Origin: Macrocystis pyrifera
Lineage: Eukaryota > Sar > Phaeophyceae > Laminariales > Laminariaceae
NCBI GenBank assembly: GCA_031763025.1
Contig: JASSKH010000010.1
Span: forward strand, 7,187,901 to 7,251,900
Reading direction: 5' to 3'
Length of the DNA: 64,000 nucleotides
Under the pieces are notes generated by a model. That model worked only from the letters and a program-made list of their open reading frames with translations. It did no database searches and was not told the origin of the DNA. Within the stretch, counting starts at the first letter, position 1; every line of letters starts with the position of its first letter. A program made the position numbers and the translations under genes. Positions 35,479 through 45,229 of the stretch are shown piece by piece.

Positions 35479-37130
35479 ATGGAGCAGAAACGTCGCCCCC
35501 CCACGACAAGGGGCCCGTCTCTGCATTCGGGGGTTGCGGGGGCCGAGTCAACCAGCGCTGCGGGACCTAACAGCGTGGTGCGAAACGTCGACGAAGGCGC
35601 ACGTGGTGTCCTTCCCGAGGCAACAACGCCCGTACCACGGCATTCTCGACATGGTACGCCCACAATCGAGAGTGTGTCCGGTACGGTGGATTTTCCACGA
35701 GGTTTCTTGCTGAGCCAAACGTCAGGAAGATCCACGCGTAGCTCCTCCGGAGGACAACGTGCCGTGCAGACCAACTCCACCCCGTCCGCCGCGGCTAACG
35801 CGCTCCCTACTCCAACTCCCCCCGTTCCCTCGAGTGTCCAAGGGACACGGAAGCGCGGACGGGCGTCAGCGTGCGGCAAAAATGCCTGCGGTTATTGGTC
35901 TTCGACGGACCCTTGTCAACGCTGTGACGAGTCACCTTCTCACACAGGGCAGTTCATTTGTTACGCGTGTCATGATCGTCCTGTCGAGTCCGGCGGAAGG
36001 GCGCGTTGGAGACATTTCAAAGATGCCGATGATGTTAGGGCAGCTACAGCCACATGGAATGCGAAAATGAGCGGAGGCGAGATTTTCACTATTGCCAAGC
36101 CGGGGGTGTCTCCGTCGATGGAGTGCTTCTGCTGTAGACCGGCGTGCATGTACTCGTTGGTGACGAAATGGCGCATAGCGGAACAGCAACAGCAATCCGC
36201 CAATATCTGCATGATTTGCGCAGCGAGGAAGTCGGAAAAATGGAGGCGACCGGGTGTTTATCTCGACATTTTGCAGCACCTCGCTTCAGAGGGGCACCTG
36301 TCCACTCCGGGGAATGATGTCTCGGGCAATCCGTTGCAAGTGGACAGCCTCATATGTAATAAGTGCTACATGCAAGCTGTTGACGACAACTTCCGAGTTT
36401 CTAAAAAGAAAGGACCGGTGGAATTGGCTCGTGCCCTCTTCAACCACAAAAGGAGTCAACCGCCGCCCAACTTGACGGTGCAATGGGCCAAGCATACAGC
36501 GCGGGGAATATTTTTGATGACGTTGTCCGGAGGTGAATTCGTATACCTCGGCGACGCCATCGAAATTTATCTCGGTTTACGCCAAGAGGCGAAGCTAAAG
36601 GATATAGGACGCAAGTCAGTGACGGCCGATGTTATCCAGTTGATGATGGGTTTGTCGGAATCTGTCGTCGACGCCCCCTTTGTCTCGTTCAGCGCAGTGC
36701 AAATGCGTACGAACGACAATCGATGCAGAGCGCAGTATCTGATGCCCAAAATTGCGACCCACCTCGAGCACGCACGATTGCACCAACGACTACTGGCGGC
36801 CGAGGAAGAAGTTCGTATGTTGAAGGCTCAAGCCCGCGAAAGCACTGCGCGAGCCGCCGCCGGAGGTCCCGCTCCGCACCAGGGGCCATTAGCGATCATC
36901 GAGGAGGCCGGAAAAATCGTGTGCGAGGATATCAGGAATCATAGCGCGTGGGATAACTGTCGGCGAGGTCGAAATAAATCGGGCGACTTTGACGTGAAAA
37001 TCCCTGATAGTGTTGACTACATTGCCAACGTGTTCCCTTCCACTCTTTCAACCTTCCTGCTGACGGCATGCGATTTCCGAGCTCTAGCGGTCGTTGTGAG
37101 AGAGGAGGGGGCGGTGCAGTCAGCCGGGGG
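35479..37130 (+). CDS. PIN/CXC gene, exon 1 part a: Cys-rich N-terminus and coiled coil
   Basis: The ATG at 35479 starts MEQKRRPPTTRG; the frame is open further upstream but without motif. The first 125 residues are Ser/Thr/Pro-rich. Cysteine clusters follow: CGKNACGYWSSTDPCQRC (about residue 132), FICYACHD (160), ECFCCRPAC (215), ICMICAARK (243) and LICNKCYM (292). They probably bind zinc. A coiled coil lies at about 430-455 (LHQRLLAAEEEVRMLKAQ). The frame loses coding character after about 37095 and continues one base out of phase. Confidence 0.72.
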
Positions 37131-37132
37131 GT

Positions 37133-38495
37133 GTGGGCGGGGGCGTTGCAGTGGCGGACGCTTCGTTGTTGATAGAAGGGGGGGGTTCCGAACATTCCGC
37201 GGAAGGTGCGGGGCGTGACCTTCCTAGAGACCAGTCGCGCGACGCTGTCTTCACTTACATGGTGGGGACCATGATCGGCAAAGCTGTTTTGGGCCAACGG
37301 TTCATGGCCCCACACGATCTCAAACTTTCGCAGGCCATGAAAATGCGAGGTATGGGTTCGAAGAACATGTCCCTCATGTCTAGCTGGCGGATTTGCGTTT
37401 CGGACAGCACTAGGTACCACCGAGAGGAATTCCTAACAAGACGTAGCGACAAGTGCCTTCTGGAGGACAACCCCGAAAAAGGCGTGTCTTGTGCGTGGGA
37501 CAACAACGACGTGGACATCAAAAGAGCAATCACCACCGCCGAGCACTGCAGCCAAATAGGTGCATGCGCGCACCAGCACAAGGAGGTGGGGCGGAAGGTG
37601 TTGGGCTTGGAGTCTCTTTGGTTAGAAGTCAGCGATGTGACTCTAGATATGCTGAAGAAAGGTAGAAACCCTGCTGCGCACGACAAGATACTGTCGGACT
37701 GGGACAGCCTCCTCTTCAAGATACTAGGAGAAAGCCCAGCGTACCTTGTCGCCGAAGGGGACGCTCGCTCTTGCCTAGAGGTCAAAATAAACGACGCGCA
37801 TACGGCAAGAGAGTGCGATGTCGTGTCGGTCAATTTGTTCATCCAGGCGGGGTCGACCAAACGCGAAGAGGACAACATCGCTGCGCTCGACCGGATCCAA
37901 CGCATTTGCCACGCCGAAATGGAATGGGAGATGGTAGGGGGGGGCGATACGTTAGCCGTGTCCGACGCCGTGTTCTTGTGGAGGGAGATGAGGAGACTTA
38001 CCGGGTTTATGGTCCACCTCAAACGGAGCAACCCGGAAAAGTACAAATGGTTGCTTCCTCACCCCGGGGGCTGGCACATCATGCTGCATGTGACAAAGGC
38101 GCTCATGAACAAGTATTATGGGGCCGGCATCGAGGTTGTAGCGAAATGTCTTGGGGGCGACGACAAGCACGCCTCCGCCGGAAGCAAATACAGGCGCAGC
38201 CATCACTTTCTCACTGTCTTCTACGAAGCTATGTGGTGTGTCGTGATCGAGAGGTACGCGGAAGCTATGAAAGAGGCAGGAAAGGGAGGTGAGAGCGCGT
38301 GTGGGAATCCAGAAGTAGATGTGGAGAAGGACGTTGTACCGTGGCTGAAGGAACAGGCAAAGGACCACAAAACGTTGCGCCTGTGGACCGAGTTCTTGCT
38401 TGAGGACTACCCGGCGTACCTAGCGTTCCGCACGGGTGGCAGGACTGCGAACTACCCCCTGTGTGTCGCCGCCTTTCGACGTCTGGCGCCGCTTT
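37133..38495 (+). CDS. PIN/CXC gene, exon 1 part b: central conserved domain
   Basis: In-frame continuation after a +1 shift somewhere in the G-rich tract 37100-37215. Diagnostic features are HPGGWHIMLHVTKALMNKYYG (near 38060), then RSHHFLTVFYEAMW and LWTEFLLEDYPAYLAF, and CVAAFRRLAPLF at the end. Order and spacing match the central domain of the animal multi-copy family. No catalytic residues are known for it. The frame would end at 38531-38533, but coding continues in another frame after the T run at 38493-38498. Confidence 0.72.
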
Positions 38496-39477
38496 TTTCG
38501 TGGCAACAGGCAAGAATCGCTATCAGCAATTAGCTTCGTGGCATCTCCTCAACCTCGCAAGGATGACGGATGACGACTTGGAGGCAGTCGGTTCTTTGTT
38601 CTCGTCACAATACAATAGCAAGAACTACCGCAACTTCAACAATGTCTTCCTAGACGAGTTCCAGGAGATGGTCAATAAGACTATCAAGCAAAATCTCGGA
38701 AGGGTGACGCCCGATTTCACCCCCAAGCTGGCGCCGATATGCGACAGTCGGCGAGCGGCTGTGGACGAGGTAGACGATCGCCTGTACCCATCTTTGAAAG
38801 CCCGCGACGTGCGAAATTTCGTCATCAAGGCTAGGGCGGAGGCGGTTGTGAAGGCCAAGGTGGTTCTTCGAAAATCCTTCGCGTTTAAGGTGGAGGGAGC
38901 ACGCCAGCTCAGGTCCTTGAGTGGAGCTGTGGTATCTGGACAACGAGCGAACAACATACTGAATGCGGGGGAGATATCCAGAGAAAAGTTCGACAAAGTG
39001 CTGTTGTTCGAGGCCCTGGGCGATACGGAGAATGGGGTCAAACCGGGCAACAGCAAGATAAGCTTCTTCCAAGCTGAGAACCAAACGTCCAACGTGACAG
39101 CTATATCTAGGAGGAGGTTGGGGGCACAGAAGGACTTCAAGGACATGAGCGTCGTGGCGCAGGACTTCTGGCAAGCTATCATGCGACTCACTACCGGAGG
39201 CTTGACTCCAGAGACGCTGCAACAAGTCAAGCGCCAGATAGGCTCGGTGCTGCCCATGGCATTGTCGCGTTCAGGGGATGGCGGGCCATATCACGTCAAC
39301 AAGTCGGCGGGTGTGAAGTGGTTCCTCAACACTTATTGTCCCGATGCAGTTCAAGATGGGGCCTTCTACCCCGTTGGTGGCATTGCCGTTGACCTCGCGA
39401 CAGAGCTCCACAGGGCACCTAGCGCGGTTACGGCGGAAGGTGGGCCGGTCCCGTTCCTCAACCACTTCCGGAAGCAG
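38496..39477 (+). CDS. PIN/CXC gene, exon 1 part c
   Basis: Coding resumes as FFVATGKNRYQQLASWHLL if the C(T)6 at 38493-38498 is read as seven Ts, so one base is missing. It runs through a long helical region to a segment with CPDAVQDGAF...GGIAVDLATEL (about 39330-39410), whose Asp fits the first acidic position of the PIN/FEN-like fold. The exon ends in HFRKQ at CAG|GTGTGT, phase 0. Confidence 0.75.
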
Positions 39478-39987
39478 GTGTGTTTTTTTTTTCTCGTTTG
39501 GTGGCCTTCCATTTGCATGGATGAAGTGTTTTAGAGAGATGGAACACTGTTATCTCCCCCTCCACCGCACGATACACGACCCTATTTTCGGTCAGCCGCC
39601 CACCTATGTGCGCCCAGGTCCGTAGTTGGAGCCCAGGCTTTCGGTTTGCTCGTCGTTGGAGTTGTATGTGTTTCGTTATGAGTGCATAGTATTACTCAAA
39701 CGTTTTTACGAGTTGTTCTCACGCTAAACCGCGTACATTTATTCATGTAGTACCGATGCGTCGTTGGTCAACACATGCTATAATTTTTTACGTGCCACTG
39801 TTGTAGTTTTGTCAGCACGACGCCCAAGCATATACCGTCGTGTATATTGGATTGCATGCAACCACCCGGGCGTTTCACGGTGTCCGGCTTGCCCCTCCTT
39901 ATTTCTGTTCGACATTTAAGCTTTGGGCGTATTCCCCTCTCCCCCTGACGCCGACTGTTCGTTCGCTTTGTCACTCAACTGAGTCAG
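39478..39987 (+). other. Intron 1 of the PIN/CXC gene (510 bp)
   Basis: Donor CAG|GTGTGT and acceptor GAGTCAG|GTG, phase 0 on both sides. Splicing joins FRKQ to VFNDLTNYGH in the expected order. Confidence 0.8.
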
Positions 39988-41511
39988 GTGTTCAACGACC
40001 TGACGAACTACGGCCACACGCATGGAGACGTCACCACTCGACCCGTCGTAGTCGCCTTGTGCTACGATGATGCTGCCCGCGTGCCTGCGATCAAGGCCGC
40101 GACCCAGCAGAAACGGAGGGTTGGGTTGGCCCCCGGGGACAGGGTGTTCGACGTCCTCTCGACGGAAGCGATTCCATCCGGCAAGAAGTACCAATCCTTC
40201 ATCCGTATTCCCGGCAACCGCGATCGGATTGCGTCCCATCTATGGCAGCACATGGTGACCCATGCGGGCGAGAAAGAACGACACGGCAACGCAACCGTAA
40301 TGGCGTTTGGTATCTGTCCTGTACAAGCCGCACCGGCGGCGTCTTCGCAATCGGAAGGCGGGGAACACACCTTGCCAGTGGCGGGTGAGGATAGCGCAGC
40401 GTCGCCACCCAACGTCCATGTTTGGGCGAACGGGCCCTGTGCATCGGTGGACGGACCAGGCATCGGGGAGGGGGAGCTGAGCACAACACACGCCATAATT
40501 CATCATTCGAGGTACACGAAGGGGGGCGCCGTAAGGGAGTGGATGGTAAACTCCGTCGACACCGACCAGGTGGTGCATATTTTACTGGCGATGGCTGCCG
40601 GTAAGATTACTCCAACGGGCCCAGAGAGAGTGCGCGTAACGGTGAGGCAGAAGCGACCGGGAGGCGTTTCCCAGTTCGTTGACGTCAACCGCGTGTACGA
40701 GGCCATCTGCGCCAAGCCCGAATGGTCGTTCGGGTGTGGAGAAGGAGAACGTCAAAGCCCCCCGGACTGGCTGACTGACGAAGCTAAGGTCGTGCTCTTC
40801 ACGGTCCTGTACTTCCTGGCGGGCTGTGATTTCCTGCCTGCATTCTACAACTTGAAGTTGAACCACATGTTCGACTACGTCGTTCGGACCATGTCAGAAC
40901 CGGGACTGTTCGACATCCCCATCGTGAGGCGGGCGGGCGGGGGGAGCGGGGAGTGGGAGGTAGACATCAATCAGTGCGTGAAGATGATGGGTGTGTGTTA
41001 CTTTCAGATGCACTGGATGTCTTCAAACACACGTACCGCCGCGGTGCGCAGGACATGTTCACGTCCGTGAACAGTGACGAACGTCAATTCGTCGAGTCTG
41101 TACGAATGGTCATCTTCGAAACTAAGGGCCCCAAGGGGAAGAGGAATTGCCCCGACTGGGATGCGTTGGAACTTCAGGCCAAGAGGGCGGCCGCCGTCTT
41201 GCGCTACTGGCTGTCCGCGCTTTCGCCGGTGGCTACACCTGTGGCGTTCGAGGGGCAGGGGTGGGCTACAGAGAGCGGGAAGGTGGGGGAGATACTAACG
41301 AAGGACAACATCGTAACCCAACTTTCTCCGCACGCTTTGTTGGGAAAAGACGGACGTGTGAAGCTGTTGAGGTGCAACTGCACAGGGGGGGTGTCGAAGA
41401 AGCCCAAGTGCGACAACTGTAAGTGTGCACGGGCTAAGAAAGCGTGCATTCCTGGCTCCTGCAAGTGTAACGGGTCGTGTGCAGCAGCAGGAGCGATGGG
41501 GGAGCCATCGG
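39988..41511 (+). CDS. PIN/CXC gene, exon 2: PIN/FEN-like domain and CXC domain
   Basis: VVALCYDDAARVPAIK (about 40045) matches the DVVFDVYR..SIK block of the family, and KKYQSFIRIPGNRDRIASHLW follows. VNSVDTDQVVHILL (VDTD at 40555-40566) and LAGCDFLPAFY (GCD at 40822-40830) give the acidic nuclease-like motifs. Near 41000 the frame shifts by one base: VCYF is followed by DALDVFKHTYRRG in another frame. A CXC/tesmin-like domain lies at 41373-41480 (CNCTGG..., CDNCKCARAKKACIPGSC, CKCNGSC). Without the next splice the frame ends at 41613-41615. I prefer the donor G|GTGACG at 41511/41512 because it joins in phase to an acidic exon. Confidence 0.7.
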
Positions 41512-42420
41512 GTGACGGAGGGGAGGTGCAAATTGGTTACGCTGCGGCGACCAGCAACCAGCGCGCTCATATTCCGGAGTCAGGCACTTCCACCGCCGCC
41601 GGTGAGGAGTGTTGAAAGAATTTCCCCAAATATTTTGCATGCCCTTGTAATTTCCTTGCGATGCAGTGCTGCACTGCTGAGAACACGATATTTTCGGACT
41701 TTAAGATGAAAGATTGATTGAAGAAGAAATGAGAAAAGGAATGGCAATTTATAACCAATGATAGCATGGAGGTAAGTTTTTTTTTCGGTTCTGAGGTGGG
41801 GAGATATCACGACAAGGCACCACCTCGCGGTTTGTAGGTTTAGAGGACCCTGCGCCGCCGTTCACTGTCGCATAAGGCCGCCTTCTAGTCGTTGGTGCGA
41901 GCAAGAATCAGATGCTTCGTGTTTGCGGTGGTGCGAGGCGATGCAAGACCGTAGTACACCAAACTTTAGAGACTTGGTGCTTTGGGGTGACTTCGTTCTT
42001 GTGTTCACATCGGTTTAAAATATTTTGACGTTTCAATCTCAAGTCCGAAATATCCTGTTTGAGGTGGTTTGTTCGCCTTCAGTGATATGAGCGTGCTACG
42101 ACGTCCGTGCCGATAACACCACGCGGGATATGCTGCTTCATAGTTTTATGTGCCAGGGGTGCTTCTCTTGAACACCAGCCACGCAAGCCCCCATCCCCCC
42201 TCCCCCCCCCACACACACACACTCCTCCGTCCGGAAAGGGTTACGTTAATAGCGACTGAGTGCCAAATGCGATAAAACACTGTCACACCTTCCGCGGTCG
42301 GCGCGGGGTCGGGCGATAAGTTAGCTGGTTTTCGTGTTTCGCCACGGCTGTCCGCTACGATAGTTACAACGCCTGTAATATTTTGCACGCACAGCTGCCT
42401 GTTATATTTTGCACACACAG

Positions 42421-42561
42421 CTGAGCACTCCGTATATGGTGCCGCATGCGCAGGCGACCTCTGTAACGAGGACGGCGCCGCAGAATCGCAGACACGGGTG
42501 GACCAGCAGCCTCCTCGGTTCCAATCGGGTTCGGAAGACGACGAGGACTCGGACGACTCCG
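42421..42561 (+). CDS. PIN/CXC gene, proposed exon 3 (acidic)
   Basis: Acceptor TTTTGCACACACAG|CT and donor CTCCG|GTGAGA bracket a 141-base open exon ending SGSEDDEDSDDSG. Entry in phase 2 (CT completing a codon begun by the G at 41511) and exit in phase 1 both fit their neighbours. Family members carry an acidic tail after the CXC domain. It could instead belong to a separate small gene. Confidence 0.5.
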
Positions 42562-42757
42562 GTGAGACGATCATGTCGAAAAATTCTCGCCGTCTGTACT
42601 GGGTTGGCTTGTCAATGACGCGTTTTTGTCGTGCCAGGCATGTCGTGATCGAGCCGTTTTTCTTAACCTGAGGTTGGCTTAACACTCCCTTGGACATTTG
42701 AGTGGTCTGTTTTTTTTTTTCAAAGACGTATTCCGGGCCCGATGCTTTACATGACAG

Positions 42758-42891
42758 GTGGTTTTAGTGACGACAGTGAATGCTGGGAGACTGGGTCAGA
42801 CAGCGACGGGAACGGGGGTGACAGCGATGTAGAGGGGCTGGAATTCGCAGATTTGGAGGAAGCGAACGACGTCGTTGATTACGACGAGTGA
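42758..42891 (+). CDS. PIN/CXC gene, proposed terminal exon (acidic)
   Basis: Acceptor TTTACATGACAG|GT joins the previous exon in phase. It reads GFSDDSECWETGSDSDG and ends ANDVVDYDE with TGA at 42889-42891. It is highly acidic, like exon 3. Confidence 0.5.
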
Positions 42892-42899
42892 GGTGGAGA

Positions 42900-43803
42900 T
42901 GAAAGGTGCGCCTTCCCGACCTTTTTTTTGTACTCGCAAAAAAAAATATAGAGCAGTTTGCGGTATCGGACGGCGTGTGTACTCCTTTGGTTATCGTCTT
43001 TTTTTTTTTGGTGAGATTTTGGGCAGAGACAAACCTCGAATTCCCGATGACTGAGAAACAGAAAAACAAAACGCGAAGGCGTTTACAGGGGGTCACGGCA
43101 CAGGTGTATACAAAAATCCGGGACCTATCGCAAAAAAGACGGCGTGGGTCTTTCCTATTTTGTGCTAGCAAGAAGCGTATTATGCTATAGTACAGGGTAA
43201 CCTCCTGGCGTGAATTGGAACTCGACGTTGGTCCTCTGCAGTAAGATCTTGTAATTGATGACGGGATTCATTTGAATACATTACTTGTAGGTACCTGGAA
43301 TCGCGTCGTTCACCAACGAAAACATATGAAGACAATAACGTTCGTTCCTACGGGAGCACGTGACTGCTTCCGACGTTTTTATGAGGTCCGCGATCGGTCG
43401 GGACACAAGTCCTGGTCGGCAGGGGTTCATGGAACACTAGTGAAAGAATTAAGGACCTATCTCCCAAAGCCGGGGACTTCCTGCTCTGAATATATTTGGG
43501 TCGTTCGGCGTGACACGCTCTCCCCCTTAGGTAACGATCAATAACCACGGCGTCGTGCTTAATCTACCAATTAAAACCACGAATTTATAGCATGTGAAGT
43601 AAATGCTGTACTCGGGGGGGTCCACTGTGCCCCCTCTGGCTGGGGAGGGGGAGCGGGAGGGGGGGGGTGACGACAGGAAGAGACGAAGGCCCCATGCTCC
43701 CCACACGCCGTGGGGGGGGGGGTGGTTGACCGTATAGTTGCGAATGTCAGCAAAGCGCATAGATTATGTTGTTTCACTGGTTTGTTGCATGCCCCCCCCC
43801 CTT

Positions 43804-43837
<34 letters not shown>

Positions 43838-44030
43838 CCTCCGGCGGAGTTGTAAAAACATAGCTTAAGCTCCCAACACTTCCACGTTCGCAGCCCTTCA
43901 ATTATTTTGTGTTCTCTTGCTTGCTTCTTACACCGCTTGGGTTATTGACAACAAGACCAAAACAGCACCACGCATCTAGGCTACTCTGAGCGTTAATCTA
44001 TATTTTTGCAACACCCGCAACTGCCGTCCG

Positions 44031-44079
<49 letters not shown>

Positions 44080-44860
44080 CCCTGCCCCCACCACCACCAC
44101 CGCACCCTTGCTCTGCGCTCGTGTTCACGACGCAACAATCTCGGTGCATGCAGCTTGTCGGCACCGAGAAGTCATGGGAAAGGCCGATGCGCCCTGGACG
44201 TATATTGCCAAATGCAGGGGAAGCTTAATGAGTGTGCGGCTGGATTTTAGAACGAGCCAGCGGGGTTGTTTCAATAACGCCGTATGAGAGGACAAAAGCC
44301 GTCGCGGGCAAGCCTCTTTCAAGCGTGCCGACGCAACTATAATGAAAAAACACCGACTTATCATGCGCCAGCCACCTTGGGGTTGAGAAGACGCGTACCC
44401 TCATTGTGTTTAGTACACACAGTGTCCTTCTACATTATGTGGTCTGCTTGATTGCTCAGGAGTGATTACACCTGGTTATTGGTTTGGAGTGAATACAAAC
44501 AAATTACACAGAGCTAAGCTTCGCTTCTCGACAGAAACATTCGCCATCTCGGATCCAGACCAACATAGCACACGCTTACAAAATAAAATACAGCGTTTTA
44601 TTTTTTACGGTGGCGCGTCTGCCGCTTACGGCCACATACACACCCTGAACCCAGTAGCAGTGGTTAGCGGCGCCGTCTGCATCCCTAAAATTGCGGGGCA
44701 CAGGGTGCAACAATTATGTTGCTTAAGACGCTTGCTGTACTGTATGGCCTCCAAAAAAACAAACACGAAATCTATGCGAAGCTAACACGCTCCTGCACAT
44801 CACGCCTTTTACTTCCACGACCCTAAGCGCTATCCTTACCGTGATCAACTGCGCACTGCG
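42900..44860. other. No recognisable gene; homopolymer-rich
   Basis: Contains a poly-T of 30 (43806-43835), a poly-C of 47 (44032-44078) and several G runs near 43.6-43.72 kb. No supported coding region. Confidence 0.5.
44032..44078 (+). repeat. Poly-C run (47)
   Basis: Uninterrupted C run, about 0.8 kb downstream of the methyltransferase stop codon. Confidence 0.95.
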
Positions 44861-44868
44861 TACTGTTG

Positions 44869-45229
44869 TCACTCTGTGACGAAACAAAAAGAGTGACTGC
44901 CTTCGCCCTGCGCCTTTTCTTTGTACCAAACGAACCACGCCTCCGTGGAGCAACACTTCCTCCCGCGATAAGTTGCGCGGGGAAGTACTACGACCTTGTC
45001 AGGCGGGTTTTGTGATAACCAGCTACCCCTGGCAATCGTCGGCTCCAGAAACGATAGCCTGAGCTTGAACGCCACGCCTACGCTAGCAACTCCTATCGCC
45101 TGCTTCAATATGGTTAAGGCATGCATGTATGGCGGGCTCGTGACGATCCAGTCCGGACGGCGTGTCTCGACGATGAAGAAATCGCGAAAAGAATCCAAGG
45201 TGGCGTCCATGTGATTGTCCGCCTCCAAC
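44869..45229 (-). CDS. Methyltransferase exon 3: catalytic SPPY motif
   Basis: Encodes LEADNHMDATLDSF, then DWIVTSPPYMHALTILKQA, GVAFKLRLSFLEPT and NPPDKVVVLP, then STEAWFVW, ending at TGA 44869-44871. SPPY is the (D/N/S)PP(Y/F) catalytic loop of amino-methyltransferases. Confidence 0.82.

Larger units (their letters stand above)
35479..42891 (+). pseudogene. Large Cys-rich / PIN-like nuclease / CXC-domain gene (four exons, three frame breaks)
   Basis: About 1,860 codons over four exons: 35479-39477, 39988-41511, 42421-42561 and 42758-42891, all with GT-AG introns. Order: low-complexity N-terminus; Cys-rich cluster; coiled coil; a central conserved domain; a PIN/FEN-like nuclease fold with Asp motifs; a CXC cysteine domain; an acidic tail. 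I recognise this from memory as a multi-copy uncharacterised family common in cnidarian, mollusc and other animal genomes, with DUF6589-like relatives in fungi. Three single-base frame changes (about 37.1, 38.49 and 41.0 kb) break the product. At least one is a homopolymer-length change, so this is either a recent pseudogene or an assembly with indel errors. Function is unknown; a DNA- or RNA-cleaving role is inferred from the fold. Confidence 0.75.

Noticed and set aside
37100-37215. An intron explaining the frame change near 37.1 kb
   Set aside because: The only nearby GT...AG pair spans about 20 bases; an indel in the G-rich tract is simpler.
40955-41010. A 48-base intron (GAG|GTAGAC...TTTCAG) explaining the frame change near 41.0 kb
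   Set aside because: It would remove family-like sequence (INQCVKMMGVCYF) and does not give the needed phase.
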